Of a stretch of DNA of 64,000 nucleotides, positions 28,022 to 36,119 are shown in pieces; the stretch's first letter is position 1; every line of letters begins with the position of its first letter. A model generated the notes under the pieces. That model saw nothing but the letters and a program-made list of their open reading frames with translations. It had not been told where the DNA came from and did not search any database. The position numbers and the translations under genes were made by a program. Origin of the DNA: Pseudomonas viridiflava (GTDB lineage: Bacteria; Pseudomonadota; Gammaproteobacteria; Pseudomonadales; Pseudomonadaceae); the NCBI RefSeq assembly GCF_900602065.1, contig NZ_UWFN01000265.1:372001-436000 (forward strand). Direction: 5' to 3'.

Positions 28022-28476
28022 TTATCCGTTCAGCGCATGGGCGATGCCGTTGGCAACCGCGATCTCCATGCGTCTCCAGTGTTCGTCCTCCAGCCACTTG
28101 GCCACCCCCATGTTTTCAATGGTGGGCTCGGTGCCAGGCAGCCAGCGATTGGTCAGGGCCAGCAACTGGCCCAAGCCGTCGTCTTTTAAGCCGTCAGCGT
28201 GCTCGAGGACTTTTTTACGACCAGACCGATATCAGGCGAGTACTCCTCGAGCAGCGCGCCGGCCAGCTCCATCACCGTCACCGGGTTGCCCAGAAAGAGT
28301 TTCAGCTCGGCCTTCTGCTCCTGGTTGATCGTGCCTGTCAGCAAGTTGGTAGCCGGCGCGACCTTGTTAGCCTGGGTGGTGGCGTTGAAGTACTTGGTCA
28401 CGTCCTGAGGGGTCAGGCGGAAAACGAAGTCAGTGCCTTTGATTTCCAGGGTGATGTCGCGGTTTACGTCAGTCAT
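28022..28476 (-). CDS. Tail assembly chaperone, -1 frameshift fusion (G-GT type)
   Basis: After the heptamer (+ strand 28210-28216) a -1 shift continues through the stop for 62 more codons, beginning VLEHADGLKD and ending at the TAA at 28022-28024, just 6 bp before the tape-measure start. The extension is typical protein with WLEDEHWRRMEIAVANG and has no start codon of its own in a sensible place. The fusion would be 151 aa. Such frameshifting between G and T is conserved in long-tailed phages; here the signal is the strongest known bacterial type (as in dnaX). Confidence 0.82.
28186..28476 (-). CDS. Tail assembly chaperone, unshifted product
   Basis: 96 aa, equivalent to lambda gpG; binds the tape measure before tube assembly. 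It begins MTDVNRDITLEIKGTDFVFR and ends at the TAA at 28186-28188. The codons GTA AAA AAG at 28218-28210 form the slippery heptamer A AAA AAG near the 3' end, so some ribosomes should shift and make the longer fusion listed next. Located directly before the tape measure gene, as expected. Confidence 0.85.
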   Translation of the reverse strand: MTDVNRDITLEIKGTDFVFRLTPQDVTKYFNATTQANKVAPATNLLTGTINQEQKAELKLFLGNPVTVMELAGALLEEYSPDIGLVVKKSSSTLTA

Positions 28477-28508
28477 GGTGTTATCCGTTAACAGTTGGTT
28501 GAGAAAAA

Positions 28509-28994
28509 TCAGGGTTTCGCCGGTGCGCGTTGCACCACCTGGCGGATGTAGTCCTGCAGGCCGAGCACCATCTGCCTGCTTAGGGCGAGCTGGTCTCGGA
28601 GGGTGAAATAATCCGGTCGAGCGTCTGCTGCGAGTTCGGGGGATCCAGCATTAGCCAGGCCGGTGGCTCCGGCGGCAGTGGGCAGTCCTGGGGCGGGACA
28701 ACGGGCTTTGACGAGCAACCGCTGACGGCCATCATCAACATCGCGGCGCAAAGACTGGTTTTGATCGAGCGCATCTTTAAGTTCCTGGGTGTGTTTCAGG
28801 TCGAGCGCAGTACGATCGGCGAGCATCTTCGCCACCGAGTTCGCGTGCTCTATCAGGGTCTTCACATCGGCCTTGGCCTGCTGCAGCTCATGCACAGCGG
28901 TGTCCCGCTCTTTAACGACCTGAACGAACCAAAACAACGGGATCAGCGCGGTGAGCAGCACCGCGAATACAAAGCGCATTGGGGTGATCGTCAT
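28509..28994 (-). CDS. Inner-membrane spanin (Rz)
   Basis: 161 aa. One N-terminal transmembrane helix (RFVFAVLLTALIPLFWFVQV) is followed by a long periplasmic coiled coil (about residues 30-100), the layout of i-spanins that link inner and outer membranes at the last lysis step. The ATG at 28994 overlaps the endolysin stop as ATGA and has GGAG upstream; a GTG at 29003 is possible. Rz1 is encoded inside it in another frame. Confidence 0.87.
   Translation of the reverse strand: MTITPMRFVFAVLLTALIPLFWFVQVVKERDTAVHELQQAKADVKTLIEHANSVAKMLADRTALDLKHTQELKDALDQNQSLRRDVDDGRQRLLVKARCPAPGLPTAAGATGLANAGSPELAADARPDYFTLRDQLALSRQMVLGLQDYIRQVVQRAPAKP
28580..28774 (-). CDS. Outer-membrane spanin lipoprotein (Rz1), nested in Rz
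   Basis: 64 aa in a different frame wholly within the Rz gene. The signal peptide ends in a lipobox LMMAVSGC, with the lipidated Cys at residue 20, and the mature part is Pro-rich (VVPPQDCPLPPEPP), both hallmarks of Rz1. It would pair with Rz to fuse the two membranes. Confidence 0.87.
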   Translation of the reverse strand: MRSIKTSLCAAMLMMAVSGCSSKPVVPPQDCPLPPEPPAWLMLDPPNSQQTLDRIISPSETSSP

Positions 28995-29518
28995 TTCAGG
29001 CACAGCTCCATTTCGGCCAAACGCCTGGCGTGCAAGCCGCGCACGAATGATTTCTTGCCCTGGGCGTCAGTGACGTAGGCCCAAACCGGCGTTTTCCCGT
29101 CCGGGGCCCAGGCCAACGCCCTGCAGCCCTCTTTGATCCGACCAGCGTTGATCAGCCCCACGGCACGACTGGCGCAGGTGGTGGAGTTGCCGAAGTTATG
29201 GCCATGGCTGGAGAGCGCGTCGAAGGTGTTCTGCCCGATCGCCTGATTGGTCAGGCAGTCGGCCAGGGTCAACTGGCCCTTTTCGATCACCAGGTGCTCC
29301 ACCTCGGCGCAGCGATCATCCGACCAGAAGTCGCCCACGATCACGGGATACGGGCTGGTGTGGCGGGTGATGCCTTTGCACACCGTAGGCAGTCCACGGG
29401 CCAACTGGTCCGGGTAAACGACGTTCTGGCCGTTGCCTTCCCACGTGCCCAGGAACAACACCAGGGCAGAACTGCACAACGTGAGCGTGCCAGCCGTAAT
29501 CCTTCCGCGCAGGCTCAT
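28991..29518 (-). CDS. SAR-type endolysin (GH24-like lysozyme)
   Basis: Cleaves peptidoglycan at the end of the lytic cycle. The protein is 175 aa from the ATG at 29518 (MSLRGRITAG). A weakly hydrophobic N-terminal segment (about residues 8-26) would act as a signal-arrest-release anchor. The probable catalytic Glu27 follows immediately in TWEGNGQ, with Asp37 and Thr45 further on; their spacing is wider than in T4 lysozyme. Cys15 lies inside the anchor, as in P1 Lyz, where it controls activation by disulfide exchange. Starts within the stop of the next upstream gene. Confidence 0.85.
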   Translation of the reverse strand: MSLRGRITAGTLTLCSSALVLFLGTWEGNGQNVVYPDQLARGLPTVCKGITRHTSPYPVIVGDFWSDDRCAEVEHLVIEKGQLTLADCLTNQAIGQNTFDALSSHGHNFGNSTTCASRAVGLINAGRIKEGCRALAWAPDGKTPVWAYVTDAQGKKSFVRGLHARRLAEMELCLK

Positions 29519-29844
29519 GGGAACAGCCCTCGCAACAACGTCGGGCCAACCATCTGCAGGATTGCCCACAAGGTGCTGGCGATGGCCAGCGCCCAAGTGA
29601 TCTTCTTGCCGATATCGGAGACAACAACCGTCAGCTTCTGCTGGCCAACGTTAAGTTCCGAGAGCTGGCCGGACATGTGTTCAAACTGCTGTTCGAGCTT
29701 GGTCACACGGATCGGCACCGACTCGTGCCGATTTTCCATCGACTCCAGCCGGTACTGGATCAACATCACGTCGCGCTCGATCCGTCCCACACGCGTGGTG
29801 TCGGTTCCGGGATCGGCAAGAGGCTGCTGCAGAGGAGTACTCAT
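29515..29844 (-). CDS. XhlA-like membrane protein, likely holin or lysis helper
   Basis: 109 aa from the ATG at 29844 (MSTPLQQPLADPG). The N-terminal ~80 residues are a polar coiled coil (RIERDVMLIQYRLESMENR), and one hydrophobic segment lies near the C-terminus (ITWALAIASTLWAILQMVGP). This matches the layout of XhlA haemolysin-like lysis proteins. It directly precedes the endolysin. With a SAR endolysin a pinholin-like or regulatory role is possible; the class is inferred. Confidence 0.7.
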   Translation of the reverse strand: MSTPLQQPLADPGTDTTRVGRIERDVMLIQYRLESMENRHESVPIRVTKLEQQFEHMSGQLSELNVGQQKLTVVVSDIGKKITWALAIASTLWAILQMVGPTLLRGLFP

Positions 29845-30053
29845 CAGCGGTTTCCTTTTTCGAAAAGGCTCTGGCACGGGACACAGCGGGTCATCCCGCC
29901 CAGCGCCTGGCGCAGCTCCGGAATCGGCTGGTCGCAGTCTTCGCAATGGGTCAGGCTTGGCCCGCTGGATCGCGCACGGGCAAGTTGGGCCGCTATCGCC
30001 TGGTCGCGTTGCCGCTGTTCCAGGACTTGGGCGCGATCGAACGGGCACACCAT
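29844..30053 (-). CDS. TraR/DksA-type zinc-finger protein
   Basis: 69 aa with Cys37-x2-Cys40 and Cys57-x2-Cys60, the C4 zinc finger of the TraR/DksA family. A helix with charged residues precedes it. Short members such as plasmid TraR bind the RNA polymerase secondary channel and act like DksA with ppGpp. It sits between the tail tube and lysis genes, overlapping both, so it is made late. It might redirect host polymerase; activity is not shown by sequence. Confidence 0.85.
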   Translation of the reverse strand: MVCPFDRAQVLEQRQRDQAIAAQLARARSSGPSLTHCEDCDQPIPELRQALGGMTRCVPCQSLFEKGNR

Positions 30054-30505
30054 CAGGTCAGCCCTTCGATTTCAGACGAGGCCAGGTACGGCACGCCATT
30101 GATTTTCACGAAGTCCGGACTGGTGACGTCATACGGGATCTTGTGAGTGTTCTTGGTCGCGCCCTTGGGATCGATGCTCAGCAGGCTGGACAGACGCAAC
30201 TTGCAACCGAAGGCCTCGATCCGCAGTTCTTCCTCGCCTGCCTTGGCGAAAAACACGTTATCGAACAGCGGCAACTCGCGGAAACTGCCGGCGGTTTTAG
30301 CCGCCTCGATCAGCAGATTGAAGTTGGTGGTGTCCAGCTCCATCTCGCCAGCAGCCGCCACGTCACCGTCTACATGGCCGTTGGGTACGCCACGGGTTTG
30401 CGCCACGGCGGTGTTATCAGTGATGTCCAGGGTGCAAGCTTCGACGTGAATGGCGAGATCGCCCACGGTGATGTCGAAGTTCTTGCCGCCAATTTTTGCA
30501 GCCAT
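30053..30505 (-). CDS. Tail tube protein (DUF2597)
   Basis: 150 aa. The N-terminal stretch GGKNFDITVGDLAIHVEACT and the motif AQTRGVPNGHVDGDVAA match the DUF2597 family of HP1-like phages. Its place right after the sheath gene is that of the tail tube protein in contractile-tailed phages. Short gap (6 bp) to the sheath gene upstream. Confidence 0.82.
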   Translation of the reverse strand: MAAKIGGKNFDITVGDLAIHVEACTLDITDNTAVAQTRGVPNGHVDGDVAAAGEMELDTTNFNLLIEAAKTAGSFRELPLFDNVFFAKAGEEELRIEAFGCKLRLSSLLSIDPKGATKNTHKIPYDVTSPDFVKINGVPYLASSEIEGLT

Positions 30506-30511
30506 GGGGGG

Positions 30512-31621
30512 TTACTCCGTGGTGGAAAGGTCGAGCGCGATGTTCGCGGTCAGGTCTTTCGGGCAGTTGAGGGGGCGGATGCTGATGTAAGCCTCGACCG
30601 CCGTTTTGCTCTTCCAGGTCAGGACGATCGCGTCGTCAGACGGGGTCTCGATCTCGCCCGGGAACACACGCCCAGCGAAGGTCGTGGACTTGGCCATCGC
30701 ACGCAGCGGGGTCATGAGGTAGGTCTTGTTGCTGGCCATGCTCGCAGCGCTGCTGTTCAGGCTACGGTCACCAACGCGACGGATCAGCAGCGGGCGCACC
30801 TGGCGCGCAGCCTTGTCGACGATGCGCAGGTACTCGATCACCAGGAAGTCGCTGCCCGGGGTGTCCAGCATGTTGCCGTCGCCCCAGTACACGCCCTCGT
30901 AATCCGGGTAGGTCTGGCTGACCGACAAGCGCGACTTGTCCAGCTCGGTGCGAACGGCAGACGTCAGCGGAACGCCCTCGGAGTCCACCGGAACAGTACC
31001 CAGCCCCATCACAGCACCGGTGGCTACGCGCATCGGGCTGTCGGCAATGCTCACGGCCGCGTTGGACAGGCGACCGGCCAACACGCCCAGGTCATTGCCG
31101 TGCAGCTGGGGCACGCACAACACGCGGGGCGCGGCGATACCGTCAGTGATCGCCTTCTGTGCAGTGGTGTACTGAGACCAGGTAACGTTTGGTTCAATGC
31201 CCAGTGACGATGCCATGACGAATGCACGACGCCCGTAAGTGTTCTGCAGACCGATCGCGGCTTCGTGCATGTCTTCCAGCTCGCCGCCTTCGGTCACTGG
31301 TGCACAGATCACGAACGCTTCGAACGAGTAGTTATGCTGCAGCGCATAGGTCAGCGCGTCCTGCCAGGTCTTATCCGCTGCCAATGGGATCGCCAGGCAG
31401 GCCCAGCGATCGCCACCGTTGAGGCGCGCCGCCGTCACCTGGGTTTTCAGGTCGCTGGCCGTAACGCCGAGCATCACGTCCAGGTCGCTGTCGGTGTTCA
31501 GAGCAATCACCTGGCCCTGGCTTTTCGGGCCGGTACCGATGAAAAGGAAATAGTTCTCGACCTGGGTGACAGCGCCCTGACTGAGGTTGAGATTGTTGAC
31601 GCTGACTTTGCCGAGTGCCAT
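30512..31621 (-). CDS. Tail sheath protein (DUF2586)
   Basis: 369 aa. It begins MALGKVSVNNLNLSQGAVTQ and contains YFLFIGTGPKSQGQ, typical of DUF2586, which is the contractile sheath in HP1/K139-like phages. The C-terminal region with KSKTAVEAYISIRPLNCPKD is the part that links neighbouring subunits in sheaths. The sheath defines the phage as a myovirus. Confidence 0.86.
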   Translation of the reverse strand: MALGKVSVNNLNLSQGAVTQVENYFLFIGTGPKSQGQVIALNTDSDLDVMLGVTASDLKTQVTAARLNGGDRWACLAIPLAADKTWQDALTYALQHNYSFEAFVICAPVTEGGELEDMHEAAIGLQNTYGRRAFVMASSLGIEPNVTWSQYTTAQKAITDGIAAPRVLCVPQLHGNDLGVLAGRLSNAAVSIADSPMRVATGAVMGLGTVPVDSEGVPLTSAVRTELDKSRLSVSQTYPDYEGVYWGDGNMLDTPGSDFLVIEYLRIVDKAARQVRPLLIRRVGDRSLNSSAASMASNKTYLMTPLRAMAKSTTFAGRVFPGEIETPSDDAIVLTWKSKTAVEAYISIRPLNCPKDLTANIALDLSTTE

Positions 31622-31632
31622 GCAGTGCCTCG

Positions 31633-32313
31633 TTATCGTTGGGAATTAAGGATTTGTTCCAGCACCAGGTTCACCAGCGCGCTGGTTTCCGCTTCGGTGC
31701 CGGGGCCGAGGAACTGGCGTTTGGGCAGGGTGATTTCCCAGCTTTGCGCACCAGATGATTCGGATTGTTCGTCGTCCAGGATGCGGATCAGCAGACCCGC
31801 CTTGGCGTAGTTCACATGCTCTTGAATCCACGCCACAGACGGACGTGTAAGGGTTTTCTTGCCCGCCTGGCGTACCTTGAAACCGAGACGGCGCAGACGC
31901 TTGGCCTGCTTTTCGGTCGCAGCCAGGCCTTCGGGAACCTTGTTCCACTGGCGCATCTGGGCGGCGGTACGACGCTCGGAAACGCCGTTGTGCTGCTGGG
32001 TGGCAACCCAACGGGTCAGCGCGTTGCGCCAGCCCAGTTCGGCCTCGTCAGCGTCCAGCCGGGTGACCTCCAGCAGCTTGGCCAGCCCGGCCTCCATCTT
32101 CTTTTTGCCCTTCGACGAGCCTTTGCGCGCCTCGAACGGCGTGCCGTCCACGTTCTGCTGATCGCGTTGACGCTTACGGCTTACACTGCGCACGCGCTTG
32201 CTGACGTTGTTGAGCAAACGGCGGCGCAACTGAGGGCGCAGCTCCATTAGGGCGAGCTGCTTTTCGACATCGAGCATGCCGCGCACGTCGCGTTCGAAGG
32301 TGCTACGCGCCAC
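31633..32313 (-). CDS. Virion morphogenesis / tail completion protein (gpS-like)
   Basis: 226 aa, rich in Arg and Lys. It resembles the phage virion morphogenesis family (P2 gpS), seen in the charged helical region RRRLLNNVSKRVRSVSRKRQ and the C-terminal PKRQFLGPGTEAETSALVNL. P2 gpS with gpR completes the tail tip before head joining. It overlaps the R gene by 11 bp. Confidence 0.8.
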   Translation of the reverse strand: MARSTFERDVRGMLDVEKQLALMELRPQLRRRLLNNVSKRVRSVSRKRQRDQQNVDGTPFEARKGSSKGKKKMEAGLAKLLEVTRLDADEAELGWRNALTRWVATQQHNGVSERRTAAQMRQWNKVPEGLAATEKQAKRLRRLGFKVRQAGKKTLTRPSVAWIQEHVNYAKAGLLIRILDDEQSESSGAQSWEITLPKRQFLGPGTEAETSALVNLVLEQILNSQR

Positions 32314-32746
32314 GGCCAGTCACCTCGCCTTCTTCGGCCACCCACAGCTCATACGGCTTGAAGGCATAGGACTTGTCGCCGACCTTGATCTCGCCGTCAT
32401 CGTCCTCGGTCAGGTACTGCGATTCGGTGAACTGCAGCTTGATGTCAACGTCCGCCAGGTCGTCATCGAGCATGGTCACGTCAAACACCACCTGGGGCAG
32501 GCCGTCACGATCCTGGTCATAGGTTTCCAGCCAGCTGCCGACCAGGGCAAAGAGCCGCGCCGGGTTATCGGCGAAACGCTCGAGCACGATGGTTGCGCCG
32601 TAGTTCATGTCGCCCATGCGCATGCCCTTCTGGTCTGGCTTCCAGATCAATTCCACCTGCACCTGGTCGGTCCAGCTATCGAGCTGCTCGGGTTGCACCA
32701 GGGCGCACTCGATCAGGTAGGCGGTCAACGCCTTGAGCTTGATCAC
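32303..32746 (-). CDS. Tail completion protein R (gpR-like)
   Basis: 147 aa, beginning MIKLKALTAYLIECALVQPE; the pattern resembles P2 gpR, including LERFADNPARLFALVGSWLE and the acidic MLDDDLADVDIKLQF. It acts at the top of the tail during assembly. Gene order L-R-S agrees with P2-related phages that lack separate X, Y and K lysis genes at this place. Confidence 0.82.
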   Translation of the reverse strand: MIKLKALTAYLIECALVQPEQLDSWTDQVQVELIWKPDQKGMRMGDMNYGATIVLERFADNPARLFALVGSWLETYDQDRDGLPQVVFDVTMLDDDLADVDIKLQFTESQYLTEDDDGEIKVGDKSYAFKPYELWVAEEGEVTGRGA

Positions 32747-33204
32747 AGCAGCGCCGCCGTAATGCGGCCACGGCCCTGCAGCGAACGCACAGCGGCCTGG
32801 CTGAAGGCGAGAAAGGTTTCCCCGCGTTCAGGCAGTTCCTTGCCCGTGTTCTCGGCAGGCTCGCGACGGGTCACCGTGGCGAACTGGGTGAGCAGGGTCG
32901 ATTTGGCGCGGCTGTAGACGGCGCGTTTGTAGGTCGCGGTTTGATAGGTGCGCTCAGGCAGCACGCTGGTGTCTGCAGACTCAACGCTTGACACTCCAGC
33001 GCCCTGCCATCGCGCTTTAAGCTTGGCCAGGTCGAGATTCACCTCGTGCATGGCCGTGGTCAGTTCAGTGGCCAGCATGTCTACCAGGTACTCCGCCGGC
33101 AGGCGGTAACCTTTCTGAAACTCGGCCACAGAGAGGTCAGGCCAAAAGCCGTCGTTCTCGATCGCTTGTTCCACAAAGGTGGTGGGTTTCCCGGAAAAGC
33201 TCAT
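32743..33204 (-). CDS. Head completion protein L (gpL-like)
   Basis: 153 aa from the ATG at 33204 (MSFSGKPTTFVEQ). The pattern IENDGFWPDLSVAEFQKGYR and the helical part AMHEVNLDLAKLKARWQ match P2 gpL, which stabilises filled heads. It is separated from gpM by about 97 bp with no clear gene; the 3' end overlaps R as ATGA. Confidence 0.83.
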   Translation of the reverse strand: MSFSGKPTTFVEQAIENDGFWPDLSVAEFQKGYRLPAEYLVDMLATELTTAMHEVNLDLAKLKARWQGAGVSSVESADTSVLPERTYQTATYKRAVYSRAKSTLLTQFATVTRREPAENTGKELPERGETFLAFSQAAVRSLQGRGRITAALL

Positions 33205-33301
33205 TGCTGGCCGCTCAAATAGGGCGGGAAGCCTGTTTTCAGTGGGACGGTCCATAAATGGGCGGCTCACTTCCACAGGTTCCCGCTGGGGGGGTAGTCG
33301 G

Positions 33302-34021
33302 TTATTCGGAAGCCGTCGCCGGCTGTAGTTTTTTCAATACCCGGTGGCAGTTCTTCATGCGGGTATCCACACCGACCTGTGGGTAAAGCTCGGTGGCTCG
33401 CTCAAAGTGCTTGAGCGCCGTCTCCCACTCGTCGGCCTCCATGGCACGAATGCCGATCAACTTGTGGTACTTGGCAGGGATCTGCTCTGTCAGGTCCCAT
33501 TCACCATCAACCCGGGGCAGCAAGTCGGACAGGTACGGCTCCGGACTACGGCTGGCGTGGTATTCGGCATAGGCCCAATCGATCACGGCATCTGCCACAA
33601 AGGTCTGAATGTCGCGACGTTTGAAGCGCGCCGGCATTTCCTGGCTTTGCCCGATCGCGAAGTCAGCCAGCTCCAGCCCGTCTTCGAACTGGGCTGTGTC
33701 GAACAGCCAGATAATCGCCTGCACCAGGACACGGTTCGGCATCACCAGGCCAGACTCGCAGTAGCGCTGAATGAAGTCCTGGTATTTGGGCAGCAACTCA
33801 TCACGCTTGAGCGACTGGCGACCTGCCAGGCCCTTGATCGCGCTCAGGCGCTCCAGATCCTGATCCAGCGCCGCTTCCTGCAGCAGCAGGTGCTTGCGGG
33901 CATTGGCAGGGCTGTTCAGCGCTTCGGCCGGTGAGTAGGTGACTGCGGCAGTGGCAGACGCCACCACTGCAGCCGCGCCCAGGCTCTGGATCCGACGTTT
34001 GTGGGCAAGAGCCAGGCTCAT
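33302..34021 (-). CDS. Terminase small subunit / endonuclease (gpM)
   Basis: 239 aa. It begins MSLALAHKRRIQSLGAAAVV, close to P2 gpM, and has the helical LLQEAALDQDLERLSAIKG and RQSLKRDELLPKY. P2 gpM with gpP cuts the cos ends. Contiguous with the capsid gene, whose stop overlaps its start. Confidence 0.86.
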   Translation of the reverse strand: MSLALAHKRRIQSLGAAAVVASATAAVTYSPAEALNSPANARKHLLLQEAALDQDLERLSAIKGLAGRQSLKRDELLPKYQDFIQRYCESGLVMPNRVLVQAIIWLFDTAQFEDGLELADFAIGQSQEMPARFKRRDIQTFVADAVIDWAYAEYHASRSPEPYLSDLLPRVDGEWDLTEQIPAKYHKLIGIRAMEADEWETALKHFERATELYPQVGVDTRMKNCHRVLKKLQPATASE

Positions 34022-35037
34022 CAGACCAGCTCCACGTTTTCGGTCAGCGCGAACTTTTCCAGCTGCTCGATCACATAGCCTTCGTTACGGCTGTTGTAAT
34101 CCTCGACGCGGGAGCGTTTCGGGTTGTCCACGGTCTGTTTGCGCCAGCTGGAGTCCTGGTAATAAATCGACAGGTTGTCCCAGCTGGTGACCAGCACGCC
34201 GTTGACCGGGAAGAACGGAATGCTGAAGCTCGGCAGGCCACCGTAAGTCGCGATGACCTGGGCGTCTTCCACACGTTCTTTTTCGGTCGGCACGTCGCCT
34301 TGCTTGGCGTACAGCTTGGCCTTGTCGGCTGCCAGCAGGTCGGAACCGATGATCGCGATCAGGTCACCACCATCGCGCAGACGCTCGTCCACCATCTGTT
34401 TGGTGTCATGCACCAGGGCATCAAGATTGGCGTAGTCGCCGTCCACGCCCAAGGTCACCTTGCCAACGGTTTTGCCTTCCTTGAGCACCTGGGCCGGGAT
34501 CTGCTCACGGGCGATCTGCAGCCAGCCCTTGTTCACGTCCTGGAGCATCGGGTTAGCGGCGATATCGGTCTGAGCAGCCGCGCTCGTGCCATGGAAACCA
34601 ACCATGATGCGGTCCAGCGCGATCTGTTTCTGAACGGCAGCGGAGTACTTCTGGTGGAAATCCGGGAATTTCGCCCAGGCGTCGATTTTCGCGTAAGGCA
34701 AGCTGACGTCGGATTCGGTGGAAAACAGCTCGTAGGTGCTGTCATCCAGTGCCGATGCGTCCTTGGCTTCACGGTCGGTGGTCTTGGTGTTGGTACGACC
34801 AGTGACCGGACCGGATACGCCCAGAAACACCTTCTGACCCTTGATCTCGGTGACTGGTACGACGTTGATGCGCTGCAGGAAGTCCGACTTGGCGGTGATC
34901 GCCTCGTTCAGTTCCTGGGCGATCGTCGGCTCCACGCTGAACATCTTACTGGACAGCTCAACACCGTAAGTTTCAGCGATGGCGAGCTGCAGCTGCGCGT
35001 ACATTTTCGCGCCGTATGTACTCAGATTCTGGGCCAT
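34021..35037 (-). CDS. Major capsid protein (gpN)
   Basis: 338 aa from the ATG at 35037 (MAQNLSTYGAKMYAQLQLA). Phrases such as DFLQRINVVPVTEIKGQKVF and RIMVGFHGTSAAAQTDIA match P2 gpN, an HK97-fold capsid protein. It is cut near the N-terminus in P2 by the gpO protease; a similar step is likely here. Placed directly after the scaffold gene. Confidence 0.93.
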   Translation of the reverse strand: MAQNLSTYGAKMYAQLQLAIAETYGVELSSKMFSVEPTIAQELNEAITAKSDFLQRINVVPVTEIKGQKVFLGVSGPVTGRTNTKTTDREAKDASALDDSTYELFSTESDVSLPYAKIDAWAKFPDFHQKYSAAVQKQIALDRIMVGFHGTSAAAQTDIAANPMLQDVNKGWLQIAREQIPAQVLKEGKTVGKVTLGVDGDYANLDALVHDTKQMVDERLRDGGDLIAIIGSDLLAADKAKLYAKQGDVPTEKERVEDAQVIATYGGLPSFSIPFFPVNGVLVTSWDNLSIYYQDSSWRKQTVDNPKRSRVEDYNSRNEGYVIEQLEKFALTENVELV

Positions 35038-35038
35038 G

Positions 35039-35956
35039 TCAGAACACCTTTTTCGAAGCGGTGCCGACTGGCCCCTGGTTACGTGGCAACTGACGACCAG
35101 TGCCGGTGTTCTGCAGCGCGGAGAACTGCTCCTGCAGTTTTTCCATGCTGGCCAACAAGGCTTTGTTCGTGGCACCGCCCTTACGGCTGAACTCACGATC
35201 TGCCTCGGCAGTACTTACGATGCCGTCGACGGCTGTTTGCACGTCATCGATCGGTGCGTCATCAGGCTCTGGAGCCTCTTCCGCGACAGGCTCAATCACG
35301 GCCTGAATGCCAGCAGCGACAATCAGCAATTGAGCCAGCAGGGCTTTCAGGGCCGTTGCTGTAGCTTCATCCATTGGGGGGGTCTCGGTTGGGGGGGTGG
35401 GTTCAGCGGGCTGGGTGTCCACTGCGAAGCGCTTGAAAAAATTGGTGAGCAAACCGATCAGCGTGCCCACTTCGCCTTCGGGCTTGTCTTCGTCCAGCGA
35501 TCCGAGCGGGATGGACGCGGCGAAATAGGCGCTTTTGGCGGTTTTGTTCGAAAAGTAGAGTTCCTGGGTGCCAACACTGGCGGGCTCATCAGTCACAGCC
35601 ATGCCAGTGAGGTAGGCTTTGCCGGTGCCGCGAAAATTCGGAGTGATTTCGATGCTGCTGAACAGTTTCTGGCCCTGGTCATTCAGGTACAGAAGGCGGT
35701 CGTTCGGCTTCAACTGAGCCTCCAGCGCCACTTGCCCGGGCTCCAGATCATCGGCTTCCTCGACCAGGCGCACCGAATAAACGGTGCCATGAGAACCGTG
35801 CCAACGTTCGTGGTCACACCAGATCACAGCGGTGTAGAGAGACGATTTGTAGGTCTCAGCGATGTCGCGCAGCTCCTGGGGAAGGATCTCGCGACCATCG
35901 ACGGTCAGGCCGCTGGTGGCGACGCGTTTCCAGAACGAAACAAGGGAACGGGGCAT
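35039..35956 (-). CDS. Capsid scaffolding protein / protease (gpO)
   Basis: 305 aa. The N-terminal half is the GPO protease domain (AVIWCDHERWHGSHGTVYSV; the serine and histidine of such proteases lie in this part), and the C-terminal half is a helical scaffold. A Pro- and Thr-rich linker (PAEPTPPTETPPMDEA) lies between. First gene of the minus-strand late operon, divergent from terminase. Confidence 0.9.
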   Translation of the reverse strand: MPRSLVSFWKRVATSGLTVDGREILPQELRDIAETYKSSLYTAVIWCDHERWHGSHGTVYSVRLVEEADDLEPGQVALEAQLKPNDRLLYLNDQGQKLFSSIEITPNFRGTGKAYLTGMAVTDEPASVGTQELYFSNKTAKSAYFAASIPLGSLDEDKPEGEVGTLIGLLTNFFKRFAVDTQPAEPTPPTETPPMDEATATALKALLAQLLIVAAGIQAVIEPVAEEAPEPDDAPIDDVQTAVDGIVSTAEADREFSRKGGATNKALLASMEKLQEQFSALQNTGTGRQLPRNQGPVGTASKKVF

Positions 35957-36119
35957 GGGCGTTAACTGCGCTCAATCGGTGATTTGAGCCGCCAAGATAG
36001 GGAGCCGCGGAGCCTCCAACAATCAGTAAACTTTTGTCTTGGTCCTATTTCCACGATCTAGGATAAACACGGATTTTAACCCCGCGTTTCCTGCGTTTTC
36101 GCCGCATAGACTGCGGCCC
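35957..36119. promoter_or_regulatory. Divergent late promoter region (O operon versus P-Q operon)
   Basis: 163 bp between the scaffold gene and terminase. In P2-related phages this gap carries two late promoters activated by Ogr. It is more AT-rich than its surroundings. I searched for TGT-N12-ACA by eye and found no exact match, so promoters are placed here by gene arrangement only. Confidence 0.5.

Noticed and set aside
29198..31207. A 669-codon plus-strand open frame opposite the tube, lysis and sheath genes
   Set aside because: It is a mirror of real minus-strand genes with well-known families; its translation has no domain and unusual composition.
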